Assembly: GCF_013391695.1 (NCBI RefSeq)
Contig: NZ_JACBGH010000003.1
Span: 62,001 to 126,000 of the forward strand
Direction: 5' to 3'
Length of the DNA: 64,000 nucleotides
From: Thiomicrorhabdus cannonii
Lineage (GTDB): Bacteria > Pseudomonadota > Gammaproteobacteria > Thiomicrospirales > Thiomicrospiraceae
The notes under the pieces were generated by a model that worked only from the letters and a program-made list of their open reading frames with translations, did not search any database and was not told the origin of the DNA. The translations under genes and the position numbers were made by a program. This document shows, piece by piece, positions 1-8,339 of this stretch (the stretch's first letter is position 1; each line of letters starts with the position of its first letter).

Positions 1-1
1 T

Positions 2-718
2 TTTTCGCATTTCCGCAACGACGCGGCGGAAGGGATCTTTTTGCTGCCGGCCAAAGCGCAGTTTGACGTGGTGGTGCCGCCGATGTTGCGTACGGTTTAT
101 GTCCGTTTGAATCAGTCGCGTTTGCTGGCGGATTTAAGAACGCTGAATCCGGCCTTCTGGAGTAAAATCCCGCGCCGCTTGAGTCTGATTCAGACGCCGC
201 AAAAAGTCCAACTGATGTGTGCGCTGCTTGATGTCATCGCCACCTTGGCGGAAAGCCCTGCAGCGTCGCCGGAGTTTACGGAGCGTTTGCAGAAAGAGCT
301 GTATCATAGCTTGACGCTGATGCTGAACCAGGCGGACCCTTTTCATGTGGCGAGTTTCAGCGAGGTGCGCAAGCACCGTGACTGGCTCTACCTTTTGAAG
401 CGTTCGCGCGAGTATATCGAGGTGCAGTTTGCCGCCGGAGAGAATCCGACGGTGGTGGATATTTGCGGTTATCTGCAGGTGTCGCAACGTACCTTGCAAA
501 ACTGTTTTTACAAACATCTGCAGATCAGTCCGATCAAGTACCTGCGCATTTTGCGGTTGAATCGTGTGCGTGCGGAGTTGCAGCGCAGTCACAACGAACG
601 CTCGGTCACCGACGTTGCGATGCAGTGGGGGTTTTTGCATCTGGGCAAATTTGCACAGGATTACCGGCAGATGTTCTGTGAACGCCCGTCGGAGACCCTG
701 GCCAAACGGATGCACTGA
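2..718 (+). CDS. AraC-family transcriptional regulator, 5' end outside window
   Basis: The reading frame is open from the first bases of the window, so the start lies upstream; about 238 residues are visible. The last 100 residues form an AraC/XylS double helix-turn-helix: VVDICGYLQVSQRTLQNCF is the first helix-turn-helix and SVTDVAMQWGFLHLGKFAQ the second, with the usual conserved GF-x-x-x-x-x-F pattern. The N-terminal part visible here has no motif I recognise as a ligand-binding fold. The protein should be a DNA-binding activator or repressor; its target cannot be read from this window because the neighbours upstream are missing and the next gene is on the other strand behind a repeat element. 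Confidence 0.85.
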   Translation, partial: FSHFRNDAAEGIFLLPAKAQFDVVVPPMLRTVYVRLNQSRLLADLRTLNPAFWSKIPRRLSLIQTPQKVQLMCALLDVIATLAESPAASPEFTERLQKELYHSLTLMLNQADPFHVASFSEVRKHRDWLYLLKRSREYIEVQFAAGENPTVVDICGYLQVSQRTLQNCFYKHLQISPIKYLRILRLNRVRAELQRSHNERSVTDVAMQWGFLHLGKFAQDYRQMFCERPSETLAKRMH

Positions 719-742
719 CGCCGCGTTGCCGCGGCAGGGTTT

Positions 743-970
743 TAAGAGAGCTTTGCACGAGATGGCTACACGAATAAAAATGGTTAAAAACCGCCTGATT
801 TTTCTCGACTTACCCCTACGGGCGTCGAGTTCTTTGTTTGTTGAAAAACTTGCTAATAGCTCGCTATTAGCAAGTTTTCCGCCTCAACCAGCCAATTTTT
901 CCTCATTTTTATTTCTCGGCTCTACAGCCGAGTTCTTCGGTTCGCGCCCCACTCGTGCAAAGCTCTCTTA
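743..970. mobile_element. Short non-coding element with 19-bp terminal inverted repeats (MITE-like)
   Basis: The ends are a perfect inverted repeat: TAAGAGAGCTTTGCACGAG at 743-761 and its reverse complement at 952-970. The outermost TA (or TTA on the left at 742-744 and on the right at 968-970) could be a target duplication. The interior holds no credible gene but three stem-loops: 804-829 (ctcgac/gtcgag), 845-878 (16-bp stem ending in aaaa/tttt) and 915-932 (ctcggct/agccgag). The segments just inside each end also resemble one another in inverted orientation (aataaaaatg...). A part of the same terminal sequence recurs at 22807. The structure fits a miniature inverted-repeat transposable element mobilised by a transposase elsewhere; a structured RNA or a compound terminator for the flanking convergent genes is the alternative. 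Confidence 0.6.
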
Positions 971-976
971 TAGGCT

Positions 977-1585
977 TTACTGGCCGGTTTGATGGATTGC
1001 CAAAACCAATTCCAGCCGGTCCTTGACGCCCATCTTCTGAAAAATGTTTTGCAAATGTGCCTTGACGGTGCGTTCCGTAATGGCCATATCCATGGCAATT
1101 TCTTTGTTGCTCTTCCCGTCCAAAAGCGCGCGTACGACGTCATTTTCCCTTTCTGTCAGGCGTGTCTGCCATTCAAGCGGCGGCGGGGATTCGTCAAACA
1201 GGATATTCATCATGGCATGCATATGTTGTTTTTCCAGCCACACGCCGCCCATTTTGACCGTCTGAATGGCCTGTTGGATCTGATCCGGATGACTGAAAGT
1301 GTCCAGATAGCCTTTGGCACCGTGTTGATAGGCGGTGATGGCTTCGTCGTCGGACGGGGACGGACTGAACACGACAACCTGATAACCTTTTTCGGCAAAA
1401 TCCTGAATCAGCGAGTGAGACGCCTTTTGCGGATATTGCATGAGTAGCACGCCGGGGGTGAGATGGGAGAGTGAGGAAAGTTGATGAGGGGTTTCGACTA
1501 CAATCGGAGGGCTGTCGCACCCTTTAAACCAGTGGTCGATAACGGGTGGGTGGTTTTCAAAGATGACAATTGGGTTCATATTCAA
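977..1585 (-). CDS. LuxR-family regulator with degenerate receiver domain
   Basis: The 202-residue protein has a receiver-like N-terminal half (residues about 1-125) and a LuxR/NarL helix-turn-helix at the C terminus (LTERENDVVRALLDGKSNKE, then ITERTVKAHLQNIFQKMGVK). The receiver lacks the usual acidic pocket and the phosphoacceptor aspartate: the strand that should end in D reads VLLMQYPQ. It is therefore probably not controlled by classical phosphorylation. It is the last gene of a minus-strand run after the TolC and OmpA-family genes, separated from the latter by 78 bases that carry a repeat hairpin. The same trio occurs with type I secretion systems for large adhesins, so a role in controlling surface attachment is likely but inferred. 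Confidence 0.8.
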   Translation of the reverse strand: MNMNPIVIFENHPPVIDHWFKGCDSPPIVVETPHQLSSLSHLTPGVLLMQYPQKASHSLIQDFAEKGYQVVVFSPSPSDDEAITAYQHGAKGYLDTFSHPDQIQQAIQTVKMGGVWLEKQHMHAMMNILFDESPPPLEWQTRLTERENDVVRALLDGKSNKEIAMDMAITERTVKAHLQNIFQKMGVKDRLELVLAIHQTGQ

Positions 1586-1610
1586 CGCAAATCTAAAATT
1601 GATCTGGGAG

Positions 1611-1640
1611 CAGCAGGCCTACCCGGCCTGCTGAGTTTTT
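1611..1640. repeat. Dispersed CAGGCCGGGT-type repeat (reverse copy) forming a hairpin
   Basis: Positions 1619-1640 match the repeat family in reverse orientation, with the AGCAGG variant. Together with the preceding bases it forms a 9-bp stem (cagcaggcc / ggcctgctg, 1611-1619 and 1625-1633) followed by agttttt on the plus strand. It lies between the OmpA-family gene and the luxR-type gene. Confidence 0.75.
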
Positions 1641-1663
1641 ATCCGCGTAAAAACGCGGGCTTG

Positions 1664-2491
1664 TCAGCGCGCCTCTGCAGGTACTTGCGTGTCAGCTATG
1701 ATCTGCAATTCGATGCGTCGGTTCGCCTGCCGCCCTTCTGCCGTGGCATTGTCGGCGATCGGCGTGGTTTCACCGCGACCCAATACACGAATGGTCACCT
1801 CTTTGAGTGCCGGCAGTTGCTGCAGGAACTGCTTGGTGCTTTCGGCACGCGCCCAGGAAAGTTTCAGATTATGGGCATCGCTGCCGACGCTGTCGGTATG
1901 GCCGGTTACCAGCAGCACTTCGTTTTTCTCAAGGGCATTCAGCGCGGCGGCGTTGCTTTTAAGGGTGTTGATCTGGTCGTCACGGATTTTGGCAGAGTTG
2001 CTGTCAAACACGATATTGCTCAACACAAAAGTGCCCTTTTTGCAGCCGTTTGCATCGACTTCAACGCCGGCGGGGGTGTTGGGGCATTTATCGACCGCAT
2101 TCAATACGCCGTCACGATCGGTATCGTTGTCGATCGCCGGGCATTCGGCCAGGCTTGATGCTTGGCTGCCGTCTTCGCATTGAACCATCACAGGCTGTGG
2201 CGCCTCTTCAATCAACGCACAGCCGTTTTTATCGACGGCTTCCTTTAGACGGCTGTTGGGACAGTGGTCGAGTTCATCGGCAACGCCGTCCTGGTCCAAA
2301 TCCTGGTAGTAGTCTGCGAGTTTGCTGACGTCATCCTCGTATAGCTGGATGATGGCGTAGGGTTTTTCCGTTGCGTTGCCGGCCGCATCGCTGTCGTTCG
2401 GCTGCGCATGGACAAAGGTTGCGGTAAGCAGCAGGCTAAGGCCGATAAAACCGGTTTTCTGCCAGGTGGTGTTGGAGTGAAGAGTTTTCAT
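1664..2491 (-). CDS. OmpA-family outer-membrane/peptidoglycan-associated protein
   Basis: The 275-residue product starts with a signal peptide (hydrophobic LSLLLTATFVHA, cleavage near residue 31). Two thrombospondin type 3-like calcium-binding repeats follow (DLDQDGVADELDHCP and DTDRDGVLNAVDKCP), then a C-terminal OmpA domain with the peptidoglycan-binding signature (TGHTDSVGSDAHNLKLSWAR and NRRIEL near the end). It should be periplasmic and anchor to peptidoglycan. Its start overlaps the end of the TolC gene by four bases, so the two are translated together. TolC, OmpA-domain and LuxR-type genes in this order are commonly found beside type I secretion systems for giant adhesins; the ABC transporter and membrane fusion protein are not in this window. 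Confidence 0.9.
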   Translation of the reverse strand: MKTLHSNTTWQKTGFIGLSLLLTATFVHAQPNDSDAAGNATEKPYAIIQLYEDDVSKLADYYQDLDQDGVADELDHCPNSRLKEAVDKNGCALIEEAPQPVMVQCEDGSQASSLAECPAIDNDTDRDGVLNAVDKCPNTPAGVEVDANGCKKGTFVLSNIVFDSNSAKIRDDQINTLKSNAAALNALEKNEVLLVTGHTDSVGSDAHNLKLSWARAESTKQFLQQLPALKEVTIRVLGRGETTPIADNATAEGRQANRRIELQIIADTQVPAEAR

Positions 2492-3888
2492 TGGTTTTTT
2501 TCCTCTGAATGTTGGGCTTGAGCATCGGGCAGGTTGACCATGTCGAGATGGATGTTCATCTCTTCAAGTAGGGTGCCCATGCCGTTCAGAATGCGGTATT
2601 GCGCCAGACGGTAGTCGGCTTGGCTGGTAACTAGCGTGCGTTGTGCGCTGATGTATTCATCTTCGGTGTTCAGAAGATCCAGCAGGGTTCTGCGTCCCAG
2701 TGTGAATTGTTTGCGGTAGCTCACCAGCGTGTCGTAAGTCAGCTTGATGTGCGACTGGATGTAGTTGAGCTGTTCGCCGATATATTGTTTGGCACCCCAG
2801 GCGTACTGCAGGTTCTCGATCGCCTGACGACGGCTGTTGTTGCGGATTTCAACCGCTTCATGCATGGCACTTGCGGTGCGGGCGCGTTCGGCCTTGTCCT
2901 TGCCGCCGTTATACAGGTTGTAGCGCAGTCTGAGCATGGCTTGAAAGTCTTCGTTACGGCCTTCGATACCCGACAGGTTGTGGTCGTAGGTCTTCTCGAT
3001 TTCCAGGTTGATGGACGGATAGTAGTTGCTGGCCGAAGCGTCGTATTGCGCCTGCGCTTCGCCGATATTGGCGTTGGCCGATTGAATGGTCGGATGTTTT
3101 AGCAACGCCGTGTTGATGGCATCGTCTTTGGTTTGCGGCAAGGCGATATTGGTTTCCGGTGCGACAAGCGCACTGTCGGGCTGGCGTCCGAGAACGCGCT
3201 GAAAACGCGCCAGCATATCGGCGTAATTGTTGCGTGCCGCGGTCAGATTGGATTGTGCCAGAAAGAGACGCGCCTGGGCCTGGTCGACTTCGACCTGATT
3301 GCCGATGCCGGCTTCGCGGCGCTGCGTGATCTGATCGAGGATTCTCTGGTGGGTCAGCACGTTTTCTTCAGAAAGCTTGACCAGATCGCGCTCTTTGAGC
3401 AGATTGATATAGGCTTCCGTCATATCCAGCGCGATTTGGTTGGCCTTGGCGTAGACGTCATAAGCGGCGGCGTCTAAACGGGCGCGCTGGCGTTTGATTT
3501 CGTTTTGCGTGGCAAAGCCTTCAAACAGGTTCTGGGTGAGGCGGATGGCCGATTCGGTGCGCGTCAGGGCTTTGTCGCCGGTGGTATCGGTTACCGTATT
3601 GGCATTTTTGTTTTCAGAATACACTTCTTCATGGCCAATGCCGGCGCTTAAGTCAATGCGCGGATACCAGCCGCCCTCTGCGCCATCCAGTTCGGCTTGA
3701 ATCGCGCGGTAGGCTTTTATTTTCTGACGCAACTCAGGGTTATGCAGGATTGCGTCCTCAACCGTCGGCGTCAACTCGATGGCTTGCGCCGGAAAGCTTA
3801 AGCCGCAAAGCAGAATGCCGGTCAGACCCGCCATATAAAGGTGTTTGAGTCGATGGGGGGCTGTCGTTTGACGAAATAGGGGGCGCAT
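2488..3888 (-). CDS. TolC-family outer-membrane efflux/type I secretion channel
   Basis: The product is 466 residues from the chosen ATG at 3888, which has a strong AAGGAG ribosome site five bases upstream; an in-frame TTG ten codons earlier has none. A signal peptide ends near FPAQA. The rest is the alpha-helical/beta outer-membrane efflux fold in two repeats, including a conserved NLxxG motif in each half (RLTQNLFEGF and LRYNLYNGG). Its length is close to that of TolC/LapE proteins. It is the first gene of the run with the OmpA-family and LuxR-type genes, and probably forms the exit duct of a type I secretion or efflux machine. Confidence 0.92.
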   Translation of the reverse strand: MRPLFRQTTAPHRLKHLYMAGLTGILLCGLSFPAQAIELTPTVEDAILHNPELRQKIKAYRAIQAELDGAEGGWYPRIDLSAGIGHEEVYSENKNANTVTDTTGDKALTRTESAIRLTQNLFEGFATQNEIKRQRARLDAAAYDVYAKANQIALDMTEAYINLLKERDLVKLSEENVLTHQRILDQITQRREAGIGNQVEVDQAQARLFLAQSNLTAARNNYADMLARFQRVLGRQPDSALVAPETNIALPQTKDDAINTALLKHPTIQSANANIGEAQAQYDASASNYYPSINLEIEKTYDHNLSGIEGRNEDFQAMLRLRYNLYNGGKDKAERARTASAMHEAVEIRNNSRRQAIENLQYAWGAKQYIGEQLNYIQSHIKLTYDTLVSYRKQFTLGRRTLLDLLNTEDEYISAQRTLVTSQADYRLAQYRILNGMGTLLEEMNIHLDMVNLPDAQAQHSEEKNQ

Positions 3889-3940
3889 TGAAACTCCTTT
3901 TGAAACAGTGATTTGCAATACCCCTGCAAGCTGAAAAGCA

Positions 3941-3969
3941 GGCGTACTCGATTTTGGTACGCCATTCTA
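3941..3969 (-). promoter_or_regulatory. Possible promoter and leader hairpin of the tolC-ompA-luxR run
   Basis: On the minus strand a TAGAAT -10-like hexamer (3964-3969) is followed at once by the stem ggcgtac / gtacgcc (3957-3963 and 3941-3947). No good -35 box is seen at the proper distance, so the promoter is tentative. Confidence 0.3.
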
Positions 3970-4042
3970 GGCAAGAGTTAGGTAAAGCGACTATCACATT
4001 TTGGCAAATGTGCAATTTATTGCTTGTTTATGGCGGGCGATC

Positions 4043-4729
4043 TTAGCGTTTTAGCGCTTTGACCCATTTCCACAGGTTGAACAGGCTGGAAAGCGAGGCG
4101 GCCACATAGGTCATGGCGCAGGCCCGCAAGATGGCGTGAGCGGATTTCAAATCCTTTTTGGAGAGATATTGCCCCTCTTCCAGAAGCGGCAGGGCGCGCT
4201 TGAAACTGGCGTCAAATTCCACCGGTAAGGTGCTTAAATGGATCATGACTGGCACGCCCATCGCGATAAAGCCGGCGGCAAAGGTCAGCAGGGCGATTAA
4301 GGGGGTGTGTGCCAGCGGAATCAGCAACGGGGTAATCATCAGCGCGATACCGGCAAACTTCTGCATCACGGCAGCGCGTTCGACCAGGGCGGTGCGCTGC
4401 TTGAGCGGCGCATAGTCTTGCCGGTCTTGCAACGCATGACCGATTTCATGGGCCACCGTGGTAATCGCGGTCAGGCTGTTGCTGTGGGCATTGCTACTGG
4501 AAATGCGCACCACTTTTTCGATGGGATCGTAATGGTCGCCCGCGGTGGTTTCCTCAATGCGCACCCCTTTTAAATCGAGTTTTTTGATGAGGTGTTCGCC
4601 AAACTGCAGTCCGCTGCCGGGAATATCGGGATGCGGATGGCTGTGTTTTTGCAGGATATGTCTGGTCCACAGACTCGGCAGCGTGGTCAGAATAAACAAT
4701 AAAATAAAACCGACAAGCAGAATGGCCAT
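4043..4729 (-). CDS. YugP-like zinc metallopeptidase, membrane bound
   Basis: The chosen ATG at 4729 gives 228 residues; a TTG 25 codons upstream is unlikely because it would start next to a dispersed repeat. The protein begins with a membrane segment (MAILLVGFILLFILTTL), has the zinc motif TVAHEIGHALQD (HEIGH), and two to three further hydrophobic stretches in the C-terminal half. This is the pattern of the PF04298 Zn_peptidase_2/YugP family, whose substrates are not well defined. The gene lies downstream of the DUF255 gene on the same strand with 105 bases between them, including a repeat copy. No recognisable ribosome site precedes the ATG. Confidence 0.85.
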   Translation of the reverse strand: MAILLVGFILLFILTTLPSLWTRHILQKHSHPHPDIPGSGLQFGEHLIKKLDLKGVRIEETTAGDHYDPIEKVVRISSSNAHSNSLTAITTVAHEIGHALQDRQDYAPLKQRTALVERAAVMQKFAGIALMITPLLIPLAHTPLIALLTFAAGFIAMGVPVMIHLSTLPVEFDASFKRALPLLEEGQYLSKKDLKSAHAILRACAMTYVAASLSSLFNLWKWVKALKR

Positions 4730-4802
4730 GGTACTAAAGATGTTCAGAAAACTAGGGGGTAGTTTACTGGATTGTGTGATCAAGCCGCAAAAAAGTCGCG
4801 CC

Positions 4803-4825
4803 AAAAACTCAACAGGCCGGGTAGG
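4803..4825 (+). repeat. Dispersed CAGGCCGGGT-type repeat (forward copy)
   Basis: A full copy with A-tract and the AACTCAACAGGCCGGGTAG sequence. It sits 10 bases beyond the stop codon of the DUF255 gene. Read on that gene's strand it ends in a GAGTTTTT run, so it could assist termination, but it has no stem of its own. Confidence 0.8.
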
Positions 4826-4834
4826 TCGTGTTTT

Positions 4835-6586
4835 TTAGGGCGGCGGAGTTTGCAGATAGCTGGCATACGCCAGCGGATTTTGGTGCCAGTCGGGCGGTAA
4901 CAGGAGGTTGGATGATGGTTGCAAGACTTCCAGAATGGCGGTTGGACTGGGGGTGGCGGTATCCGCCAGGGCGAGCTGGCGTTGTTGCCCCAGCAGCAGG
5001 AAGTCGCGGTTGCTTTGCCAGCCGTGTTCGTTGCGGAAATCGTTTTGTAGCCGTTGCTTGATGCGCGCTATCGCCGTCCGGCGTGGCGCCTCGGGCGCGA
5101 TTTGCTGAAGATCATGCAATCCTTGCAGCACATAGGCAAAGTCATCGAGTTGTGCCCATCCGATCGGCTGGCCCTGCGCATCCAGCGCACGCGGGACCTG
5201 CTGGCGTTCAAACAGCGTTAGCAGACGTGCGCTCAAGCGCTCCGCGCTTTGCAAGTAGTGGTTTTTGTCGGTGACACTATAGGCGGTGACATAACTGCTG
5301 AGCAGCAAGCCGTTCCAGCCGGGAATCAGCTTGTTGTCGTGCGGAATCGCCTGCGGTGACTTGGAAAGGCGTTGGCGAATGGTGTCCCAATGGTTCTGTG
5401 TGGGGCGCGGCAGCCAGCCCAGTTCAAATGGCGAGGTGGATTGCAGCCGGTTATGGGCGTTGAATGCGTTGAACAATTCGGTGGGCAATGCGCTTTTGAG
5501 TGCCGGAAGGCTCCACAGATAGGCGCCGCCTTCGCGTCCCTGTGCATCGAGTGCGGACTCACTGCTTTGGAACAGCCCGTTTTGCGGATCGAACAGATGG
5601 CTTTCAAGATAAGTAAGGGTACGTTCTGCGGTTGCCAAGAAATCCGCACGGTGCCAGCGCTGCGCACCCAAAAAATAGAGTCGGGCGAGCTGGGCATTGT
5701 CGTACAGCATTTTCTCAAAATGGGGAATCTGCCATTGCGGATCCACCGTATAGCGGAAGAAACCGCCGTGCACATGGTCCTGGAGATGTTCGTTCTGCAT
5801 CTGTTCGAGAGTCAGTTGCAGCCATTCGTCGAGATCGCCCAAGTCCGTCTGCTGGATAAGCGCCAGCAGCAACGGTGTTTGCGGAAATTTGGAACTGCCT
5901 TGTGACAGGCCGCCGCTTAAGGTGTCCGCGTGGGCGTGCAGGGCGGCATAGAGATGCGTTTTAAAGTCGCTGCGATTAACGGATGATGCGATGGCCGCCT
6001 GGCGGGTGTTGATGGCTTGTGCGGCCAGCTCTTGAATCAAGGGGCGTTGTGTTTGCCAGAGCCGCGTTAATTGAGTAAGGCGGTCTTTAAAGGCGGCATT
6101 GCTTAAGTAACCGAAGGCGGCAAACGGCAAACCCTGGGGAGTGAGCACCACATGCTGCGGCCAGCCGGCACGCCCGGTGGTTTGGCGCGCAAATTCCAGC
6201 AGGTAATTGTCCAGATCGGGATGCAGCTCGCGGTCGAGTTTAACGGCAATAAAGGCCTGATTGACGAGTTCGGCCGCGGCCTGATCCTGATAGTTTTCCT
6301 GCTGCATGACATGGCACCAGTGGCAGGCGAAATAGCCGCTGGAGATCAGGATGGGTTTTTGCTGTTGTTGGGCAAGATGCAGAACGGCTTTCGACCAGTC
6401 GAGCCAGTGAACCGGATCGGCGGCGTGCATCGCCAAATACTGGCTCGGATGGTTTTGTAAAGGCGTGGTTTGCGGAGTGAGGCTGGTATCGGCTGCATAA
6501 CTGCTGGGGCTTGGCAAAAGCCATACAATCCACGGCAAAGCGGCAAGCCATAGCAAACCAGCAAGCGACAGCAAACCGGCTCTCAT
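4835..6586 (-). CDS. Thioredoxin-fold DUF255 (YyaL-like) protein, exported
   Basis: From the ATG at 6586 the protein has 583 residues; this start is preferred because it begins 26 bases after tatC and gives a signal peptide (LLSLAGLLWLAALPWIVWLL, then SSYAADT). Longer starts would overlap tatC by up to 149 bases. After the signal comes a thioredoxin-like DUF255 domain with the characteristic CHWCHVM motif (YFACHWCHVM), HWLDW upstream of it, and then an (alpha/alpha)6-barrel-like C-terminal region (GGLSQGSSKFPQTP, HGGFFRYTVDPQWQIPHFEK). Family members are usually cytoplasmic and about 680 residues; this one is shorter and seems exported to the periplasm, directly behind the Tat genes. The exact reaction is unknown. 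Confidence 0.85.
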   Translation of the reverse strand: MRAGLLSLAGLLWLAALPWIVWLLPSPSSYAADTSLTPQTTPLQNHPSQYLAMHAADPVHWLDWSKAVLHLAQQQQKPILISSGYFACHWCHVMQQENYQDQAAAELVNQAFIAVKLDRELHPDLDNYLLEFARQTTGRAGWPQHVVLTPQGLPFAAFGYLSNAAFKDRLTQLTRLWQTQRPLIQELAAQAINTRQAAIASSVNRSDFKTHLYAALHAHADTLSGGLSQGSSKFPQTPLLLALIQQTDLGDLDEWLQLTLEQMQNEHLQDHVHGGFFRYTVDPQWQIPHFEKMLYDNAQLARLYFLGAQRWHRADFLATAERTLTYLESHLFDPQNGLFQSSESALDAQGREGGAYLWSLPALKSALPTELFNAFNAHNRLQSTSPFELGWLPRPTQNHWDTIRQRLSKSPQAIPHDNKLIPGWNGLLLSSYVTAYSVTDKNHYLQSAERLSARLLTLFERQQVPRALDAQGQPIGWAQLDDFAYVLQGLHDLQQIAPEAPRRTAIARIKQRLQNDFRNEHGWQSNRDFLLLGQQRQLALADTATPSPTAILEVLQPSSNLLLPPDWHQNPLAYASYLQTPPP

Positions 6587-6611
6587 GCTCCGGTTTGCCG
6601 AGTTCGCCGTT

Positions 6612-7709
6612 TTAGGCTTTGTCACCTTTTGCGGAGGTGTCGTTCTGGCCATTGGTTTGCGCTTCCGCCGATTGTGAAGCCTGTGCATCGGTGGTTGTAC
6701 CGTTTGCGGTTGCGTCTGAGGTCGGCGTTTTTTGCGGGTTTTTAGCGTCCTGTTCGGCACGTTGACGTTCGTTGTACTCGCGATCGAGAATGTTCATTTC
6801 ATTATCGATACGGTCAAATTCGGCATCCCAGTCGAGGTCGTCATTGACCTGGTCGGCATAGCGGTCGTCAAACTCGTATTCAGGAGCCTGTGCAGCGCCA
6901 GTGGTTTTGGCATTGGCCGTGTCGGCTGCCTTTTCGTCGGTTTCGTCCTCCGCATCCTCATCGCGAATGCCTTTGCGTTTCAGCACCGTGGCGCCTACCA
7001 GCACGCCAATCTCATACAGAAGCCACATGGGGATGGCGAGCAGGGTTTGCGAGATGATGTCCGGCGGGGTCAGCAACATGCCGATGACAAAGGCGCCGAC
7101 GATAATGTAAGGGCGTGCGTGTGACAGTTTGGCCGGCGTGACCATGCCGGTCAGGATCAACAGCACGGTGACAATCGGCACCTCAAACGCCATGCCGAAG
7201 GCAAAGAACATCTTGATGACAAAGTCCAGATAGAGGGCGATGTCGGTGGCGATGGTGACCCCTTCCGGCGCAGTGGTTGACAGAAAACCGAAAACCAGCG
7301 GGAAGACCACATAATAGGCAAAGGCGCCGCCCGCATAAAACAGGAAGGAGCTGAAGAACAGGATCGGCCCGACCAGCTGGCGTTCGTGCGTATAAAGTGC
7401 CGGAGCGATAAAACGCCACAGTTGGTAGAGCAGAAACGGCATGGCCAGATAGATTGCCAGTACCAAGCTCAATTTGAATGGCGTCAAGAAGGGTGAGGCC
7501 ACGGCCGTGGCGATCATGCTGCTGCCTTCCGGCAGGAAGCGCGTCAGCGGTTCGGAGATGTAGGTGTATATCTCATTCGCAAACGGAAACAAAATCACGA
7601 AGAAGACCAGAATGGCCAGAATACCGCGCGTTAGACTGCTCTTTAAGTCCAACAGGTGCTGCACCAAGGTCATTTCCTGATCATGTGGAGGCAAAGCGGA
7701 GTTGCTCAT
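6612..7709 (-). CDS. tatC: Sec-independent protein translocase TatC, with long acidic tail
   Basis: The multi-spanning subunit of the twin-arginine translocase, which with TatB recognises folded precursors. The first 250 residues have six membrane segments and family motifs (LVQHLLDLKSSLTRGI at the start; SPFLTPFKLSL; PALYTHERQLVGPILFFSS; LLTPPDIISQ). The remaining 110 residues are a soluble tail rich in D, E, A, T and Q that normal TatC proteins of about 250 residues lack. The gene overlaps tatB by four bases. The tail resembles the long tail of TatB next door and may be an acquired low-complexity extension. Confidence 0.97.
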   Translation of the reverse strand: MSNSALPPHDQEMTLVQHLLDLKSSLTRGILAILVFFVILFPFANEIYTYISEPLTRFLPEGSSMIATAVASPFLTPFKLSLVLAIYLAMPFLLYQLWRFIAPALYTHERQLVGPILFFSSFLFYAGGAFAYYVVFPLVFGFLSTTAPEGVTIATDIALYLDFVIKMFFAFGMAFEVPIVTVLLILTGMVTPAKLSHARPYIIVGAFVIGMLLTPPDIISQTLLAIPMWLLYEIGVLVGATVLKRKGIRDEDAEDETDEKAADTANAKTTGAAQAPEYEFDDRYADQVNDDLDWDAEFDRIDNEMNILDREYNERQRAEQDAKNPQKTPTSDATANGTTTDAQASQSAEAQTNGQNDTSAKGDKA

Positions 7710-8263
7710 GAGGATTTTGTTTCCGTAGGACGAACTTCGGCTGCGTTGTTGGTGTTGTTGGCAGCGGGTGCCGGTGCAACGCTGGCTGCCGTTTCGGCAG
7801 GCGCCGGTGGGGTTGCTGGTTGGGTCGCCGTGGTCGCAGCAGCGGCTGGGTTTTGGGTAGCGGAACCCGCTGCGCTCTCCGCTTTGGGCGGAAACTGCGG
7901 TTGCTGCGGCGCCTTCGAAAATTGACTTTGGGTCGGAGTTTCAACCGGTGGCGGTGTGCCGCCGAATGAGGGGCGTGACAGACTTTCAAAGTCGATGTCG
8001 TGTGCCGGTTCCTGCAAGCTGGTTTGCAAGTCGAACTCCAACTCTTTGAGTTGTTTCTTCTCTTCTTGCATGTCCACCGCCGCTTTGAGTTCGCGGACGG
8101 TGTCCTGCCATTCGTTGTCTTCTTTCATCGAATTGATGAAACGTCTGGTCTTGCCCATAAAGGAACCCAGTTTGCGGGCGACTTCAGGCATGCGTTCAGG
8201 CCCGATCACAATCAATGCGATGACCAGTACCAATAACAGTTCGAGAAAACCGATGTCAAACAT
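7706..8263 (-). CDS. tatB: Sec-independent protein translocase TatB
   Basis: The N terminus is typical of TatB: a short membrane helix (MFDIGFLELLLVLVIALIVI), the GPERMPE hinge and an amphipathic helix. The 185 residues end with a long tail of P, A, T and Q repeats. It forms the substrate-binding core of the Tat system with TatC. It follows tatA by 76 bases and overlaps tatC by four bases, so tatABC form one operon. Confidence 0.97.
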   Translation of the reverse strand: MFDIGFLELLLVLVIALIVIGPERMPEVARKLGSFMGKTRRFINSMKEDNEWQDTVRELKAAVDMQEEKKQLKELEFDLQTSLQEPAHDIDFESLSRPSFGGTPPPVETPTQSQFSKAPQQPQFPPKAESAAGSATQNPAAAATTATQPATPPAPAETAASVAPAPAANNTNNAAEVRPTETKSS

Positions 8264-8339
8264 CGTCAGACAACCTACCTAAAACGTCAAAGAAAAGGCC
8301 GTATCCATTTTTAGGAGACGACCAACGAAACCAAGGCAA

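Noticed and set aside
564-992. 142-codon frame through the inverted-repeat element
   Set aside because: It overlaps the AraC gene in another frame and reads through the terminal repeats and stem-loops; the translation has no recognisable protein character.
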